NCBI GenBank assembly: GCA_041860225.1
Contig: CP151794.1
Coordinates: forward strand, 1,178,001-1,242,000
DNA: 64,000 bases
Source of the DNA: Magnimaribacter mokuoloeensis
Lineage (GTDB): Bacteria; Pseudomonadota; Gammaproteobacteria; Magnimaribacterales; Magnimaribacteraceae
Direction: 5' to 3'
The notes below the pieces were generated by a model. The model saw nothing but the letters and a program-made list of their open reading frames with translations. It was not told the DNA's origin and did not search any database. The translations under genes were made by a program, and so were the position numbers. Positions 60,858-64,000 of the stretch are shown here, one piece after another; position 1 is the first letter of the stretch, and every line of letters begins with the position of its first letter.

Positions 60858-61289
60858 CTCAAACCAGAAAGTAATCGGGCCCTCATTAACAAGGCTTACT
60901 GACATCTCCGCTCCGAACTTTCCCGATTCAACTCTTTTAAACTTGCTTTCCAAAAGCCCCTTAAAGTTTGTAAACAACTCATGGCCTGTTTCAGGATCAG
61001 CTGCATGTGAAAAACTTGGTTTGGTGCCTTTTTTTGTTCCAACAGAGAGGGTCACTTGTGGAACAATTAAAATATCATTTTGAGTTTCAATAAGGCTTAG
61101 AGCTACCTTGTGATTTGAATCATTGAAGATTTTATAATTTAGTAACTTTTCAGAAAGCGAAGTTAAAGTATCTAGATTATCCTCTTTATCAAAGCCTACG
61201 AATACCAGAACTCCATGTCCAATCGAACCAATTACTTCTTCCTCTACTTCTACAGAAGCTTTGGAAACTCTTTGTACAAGTAATTTCAA
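60852..61289 (-). CDS. dtd: D-aminoacyl-tRNA deacylase
   Basis: Removes D-amino acids from mischarged tRNA; 145 residues. MKLLVQRVSKASVEVEEEVIGSIGHGVLVFVGF, the SFSHAADPETGHELF segment and the C-terminal Gly-Pro motif NEGPITFWFEL are present. It lies 5 bases downstream of the aldolase gene and may be carried on the same leftward transcript. Confidence 0.95.
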   Translation of the reverse strand: MKLLVQRVSKASVEVEEEVIGSIGHGVLVFVGFDKEDNLDTLTSLSEKLLNYKIFNDSNHKVALSLIETQNDILIVPQVTLSVGTKKGTKPSFSHAADPETGHELFTNFKGLLESKFKRVESGKFGAEMSVSLVNEGPITFWFEL

Positions 61290-61294
61290 TCAGG

Positions 61295-62305
61295 TTAATT
61301 TTCTAAAGACTGATCCCACTTTCCTTCGGAAGCTAATTTATTCATCAAGGCCCTGTGAGAGAGGGCTTCTTGTGCCAATGAGCCATTCTCACTTTGACCC
61401 ATCCATGCCTTTAGAGCAGGTTGCTGTAAAGCCCGTCCATAAGAGAAACTTAACTTCCAATTAAATCCCCCTATCTTATTCATAGCATCAAGATGGGCAG
61501 TAGCATCTACATCAGATTGACCTCCAGACAAGAAAGTAATTCCTGGTAAGCTCTCAGGTACATTTGCCTTTAAACAGTCTACAGTTCTTTGAGCTACTTC
61601 TTCGATACTTGCTTGATTAGAGGCTTTTGATCCAGATGTAACCATATTAGGTTTAAGAATTGTCCCAGTTATATCAACACCCCTATCAGTTAGGTTAGAA
61701 AATAGAGACTCCAAACAACGAGAGGTTGCATCATAACAATCATCAATTGAGTGAGCTCCATCCATTAAAACTTCTGGCTCTACCATAGGAACCATATTAT
61801 TGTTTTGAACAATTTTTGCGTAATCAGCTAAAGCTTCCATATTTGCAGAAATAGCCTCGGAGGAGGGCATTCCTTCACCGATATTTATTACAGCTCTCCA
61901 TTTGGTGAACTTTGCACCTAGTTCAAAATATTCTTTTAGTCTTTCGTCTAAACCGTCTAAACCCTGCGTAAGGCTTTCTTCTGAATCGCCTATCGGGCTT
62001 AGCCCCTTATCAACCTTTATACCAGGCAAAGCACCCTGTGCGTTGATGATGTCCACCAATGAGGTACCATCGACCGCCTTCTGGCGAATTGTTTCATCAA
62101 AGAGAATAACTCCTCCTATATTCCCTTTCATACCCTCAGCTCTAAAAAGCAATTCTCTATAATCTCTTCTATTTTCTTCTGTAGACTCAACACCAATCGA
62201 ATCAAAACGCTTTGTACAAGTTGGATTACTCTCGTCGGCAGCCAATATTCCTTTTCCGTCTGAAACTATATAACTTGCTATTTCATTTAAACTATTAAAA
62301 TTCAT
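61295..62305 (-). CDS. Class I fructose-bisphosphate aldolase
   Basis: Schiff-base aldolase of the eukaryote-like class I type, 336 residues from ATG 62305, which has GGAGAG 9 bases upstream. An in-frame GTG at 62320 is less likely. GKGILAADESNPTCTKRF, FTKWRAVINIGEGMPS, VEPEVLMDG and GTILKPNMVTSG with the Schiff-base Lys are intact, as is FLSGGQSDVDATAHLDAMN. This metal-free enzyme occupies the place where a class II fbaA is common. Confidence 0.95.
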   Translation of the reverse strand: MNFNSLNEIASYIVSDGKGILAADESNPTCTKRFDSIGVESTEENRRDYRELLFRAEGMKGNIGGVILFDETIRQKAVDGTSLVDIINAQGALPGIKVDKGLSPIGDSEESLTQGLDGLDERLKEYFELGAKFTKWRAVINIGEGMPSSEAISANMEALADYAKIVQNNNMVPMVEPEVLMDGAHSIDDCYDATSRCLESLFSNLTDRGVDITGTILKPNMVTSGSKASNQASIEEVAQRTVDCLKANVPESLPGITFLSGGQSDVDATAHLDAMNKIGGFNWKLSFSYGRALQQPALKAWMGQSENGSLAQEALSHRALMNKLASEGKWDQSLEN

Positions 62306-62326
62306 ATTTTCTCTCCACAAATAAAT

Positions 62327-63481
62327 TCAATTAACTTTATCTATCAAAGCTTCTAGTGCAGGTAATTTTTTTCCTTCCATGAATTCTAAGAACGCCCCAC
62401 CTGCAGTTGAAACATAATCAAGGCTATCTAACACCCCTGCTTTTTCAGCAGCAGAGATAGTATCTCCTCCTCCAGCAACTGAAAAGCCTTTTGAAGAAAT
62501 AATCATCTCAGCGATCATGGCTGTGCCAGCAAAAAAATTCTCTTTTTCAAAAAAACCTAGCGGCCCATTCCATAAAATGGTTCCAGCATTCATAATGATT
62601 GGCTCCAAATCAACAAAGGAAGCAGGAGCTATGTCGAATATTGCTTCATTTTCCTGTATCGAGTTAGCAGAAGTGATTCTCCCGGGCTCGTCAGCACTTA
62701 TAGAAACAATTACAGATTCCGGTATTATTATTTTAGGATTCGCTACCAATTCTTTAGCTTCTTCTAGCATAGAATCTTCAATTAGCGACTTACCTACCTC
62801 ATAACCCTTAGCTGCTAAACAAGTATTTGCAATACCTCCACCAAGGATTACTTTATCCACTGTTTGTGAGAGCGAATCAATAAGACTTAATTTTGTTGAG
62901 ATTTTTGCACCACCCAAGACAGCGATAGAGTTTTTTGCGTTTTCTTTTACTTTTGATAGAGCAGTTAGCTCCTCATCCAAGAGAAATCCTGCACAGGCAT
63001 CACCAGAAAATGTTATTACTCCAGTAGTCGAAGCATGGGCCCTATGTGAAGTTGCAAATGCATCCATGACAAATACATCGGCCAAAGCTGCCAATCTTTT
63101 TGATAATTCTATATCGTTGCTTTTCTCGCCAATATTAAATCGGGTATTTTCTATAATTGAAATATGATCAACCTGATCTAAACCTTCAATCTCACTCAAG
63201 GAGTAAAGAGGGATTTGCATGTTTAATAGACCTTCCATTTCCTTAACTACAGGTGCTAGAGAAAATTCCTCTTGAAACATGTTGTTTTCTTCAGGTCTTC
63301 CTAGATGGCTCATGATTATCAGGCGGGCACCTGATTCTAGAATGAAATTAACTGTTGGTAGAGACCTGATAATTCTTTCTTGATTTGTGACTGCGCCCGC
63401 TTCGATGGGTGTATTTAGATCAAGCCTCAACAAGACAGACTTGTCACTTAAGCTAATTTCATTAAGCTTTTTATATCTCAT
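62327..63481 (-). CDS. pgk: Phosphoglycerate kinase
   Basis: 384 residues. LLRLDLNTPIEAG, MSHLGRPEE, DAFATSHRAHASTTG, GGAKISTKLSLI, WNGPLGFFEKENFFAGT and AGGGDTISAAEKAG cover the substrate and nucleotide sites. The usual RVDLNVP reads RLDLNTP. It is 3 bases downstream of the transketolase gene and 21 bases upstream of the aldolase. The glyceraldehyde-3-phosphate dehydrogenase gene normally next to pgk is absent. Confidence 0.96.
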   Translation of the reverse strand: MRYKKLNEISLSDKSVLLRLDLNTPIEAGAVTNQERIIRSLPTVNFILESGARLIIMSHLGRPEENNMFQEEFSLAPVVKEMEGLLNMQIPLYSLSEIEGLDQVDHISIIENTRFNIGEKSNDIELSKRLAALADVFVMDAFATSHRAHASTTGVITFSGDACAGFLLDEELTALSKVKENAKNSIAVLGGAKISTKLSLIDSLSQTVDKVILGGGIANTCLAAKGYEVGKSLIEDSMLEEAKELVANPKIIIPESVIVSISADEPGRITSANSIQENEAIFDIAPASFVDLEPIIMNAGTILWNGPLGFFEKENFFAGTAMIAEMIISSKGFSVAGGGDTISAAEKAGVLDSLDYVSTAGGAFLEFMEGKKLPALEALIDKVN

Positions 63482-63484
63482 TTT

Positions 63485-64000
63485 CTAGAGATCTAATTTT
63501 GAAATAATTTGCTCTTTAGTGAAACCAAAATGCTCAAAAAGAGCCTTTCCAGGTGCAGATTCTCCGAACGAATCCATACCAATAACTTCTCCTTCCAGCC
63601 CTACGTATTTTCTCCACCAGTCTGCATGAGAAGCCTCTATAGAAACTCTTTTTATTCCTTTCTCTAAAACTGAATCTTTGTAGTCATCTGATTGAACATC
63701 AAATCTTTCAGAGCAAGGCATAGAGACAACTCGAATAGGCGTTTTATCCTTTACTTCCTCTGCTACAGCCATAGCTACTTCCACCTCTGACCCTGTAGCA
63801 ATTAATATTAATTCAGGTTTTTCGTTTGGCTCATACAGCGTATAAGCGCCCTTTTTCATAGAATCAATCTGTTTTGCTGTTCTTTCAAAGTTAGGTAGGC
63901 CTTGCCTTGATAATATAAGCGCAGTGGGTTTATCAGAATTTTCAAGAGCTGCGAGCCAAGAAATTGCTGTCTCTGAAGTATCACAAGGTCTCCAAGTTTC
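63485..64000 (-). CDS. tkt: Transketolase, C-terminal part (runs off the window)
   Basis: The visible 171 codons encode the pyrimidine-domain end and C-terminal domain: RPCDTSETAISWLAALENSDKPTALILSRQGLP, then GAYTLYEP...ILIATGSEVEVAMAVAEE, RVVSMPCSERFDVQ and the end GESAPGKALFEHFGFTKEQI. The TPP-binding half lies beyond the right edge. Starting the gene at the internal Met at 63859 would be wrong, because the frame is open and homologous upstream. Confidence 0.95.
   Translation of the reverse strand, partial: ETWRPCDTSETAISWLAALENSDKPTALILSRQGLPNFERTAKQIDSMKKGAYTLYEPNEKPELILIATGSEVEVAMAVAEEVKDKTPIRVVSMPCSERFDVQSDDYKDSVLEKGIKRVSIEASHADWWRKYVGLEGEVIGMDSFGESAPGKALFEHFGFTKEQIISKLDL

Overview
This window is a compact, AT-rich bacterial chromosome segment. 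It is almost wall-to-wall coding, with genes abutting or overlapping by a few bases. I saw no tRNA or rRNA gene, insertion sequence, prophage or CRISPR array. Gene content and order are gammaproteobacterial: dksA-pcnB, nnr-tsaE next to queG, priA/rpmE, coaBC/rpmB-rpmG, pepP-ubiH/zapA-6S RNA-fau, ilvA/rpiA, miaB-ybeZ-ybeY-corC-lnt, and ubiE-ubiB-hisE-tatABC. The AT-richness, small gaps, loss of usual neighbours and many acyl-CoA, esterase and oxidoreductase genes suggest a streamlined marine gammaproteobacterium, perhaps SAR86-like. That placement is inference; a marker-gene phylogeny would decide it.

Layout. 1-9134: the edge fragment of PBP1b, a PfkB kinase, a DksA with a lysine-rich tail, poly(A) polymerase, a deoxynucleoside kinase, Acs, MsrA, and an MBL/NUDIX pair. 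9222-11566: an alpha/beta hydrolase, a possible small membrane protein, a DUF1330 protein and a nitronate monooxygenase. 11654-17077: a distal valine-degradation operon taking isobutyryl-CoA to propionyl-CoA. 17152-22080: a TetR regulator with two tandem palindromic operators inside its own promoter, followed by a LolA-like protein, an outer-membrane protein and an RND/MMPL permease. 22077-26388: a leftward set queG, DUF7064-like, luciferase-like monooxygenase, MFS.

26452-29274: nnr-tsaE and an exported phosphoesterase. 29296-36959: accessory metabolism. It includes a Gfo/Idh, aldo-keto reductase and HXE-type dioxygenase cassette, two adjacent secreted esterases (one with EF-hands), a methyltransferase and an SDR. 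36951-48778: housekeeping (PriA, type B L31 with an acidic tail, CoaBC, L28, L33, UbiH, PepP, ZapA, 6S RNA, Fau, IlvA, RpiA). 48820-55187: Gpx, L,D-transpeptidase, Lnt, CorC, YbeY, PhoH-like and MiaB. 55247-60857: DUF1820, Orn, a lipoprotein, ubiquinone genes, HisE and the Tat translocase. 60852-64000: Dtd and a leftward tkt-pgk-class I aldolase operon cut by the window edge.

The best candidates for undescribed biology are the self-regulated TetR/LolA-like/OMP/RND envelope system (17107-22080), the three-gene reductase/dioxygenase cassette (30490-33455), and the oppositely charged low-complexity tails on DksA and ribosomal protein L31.
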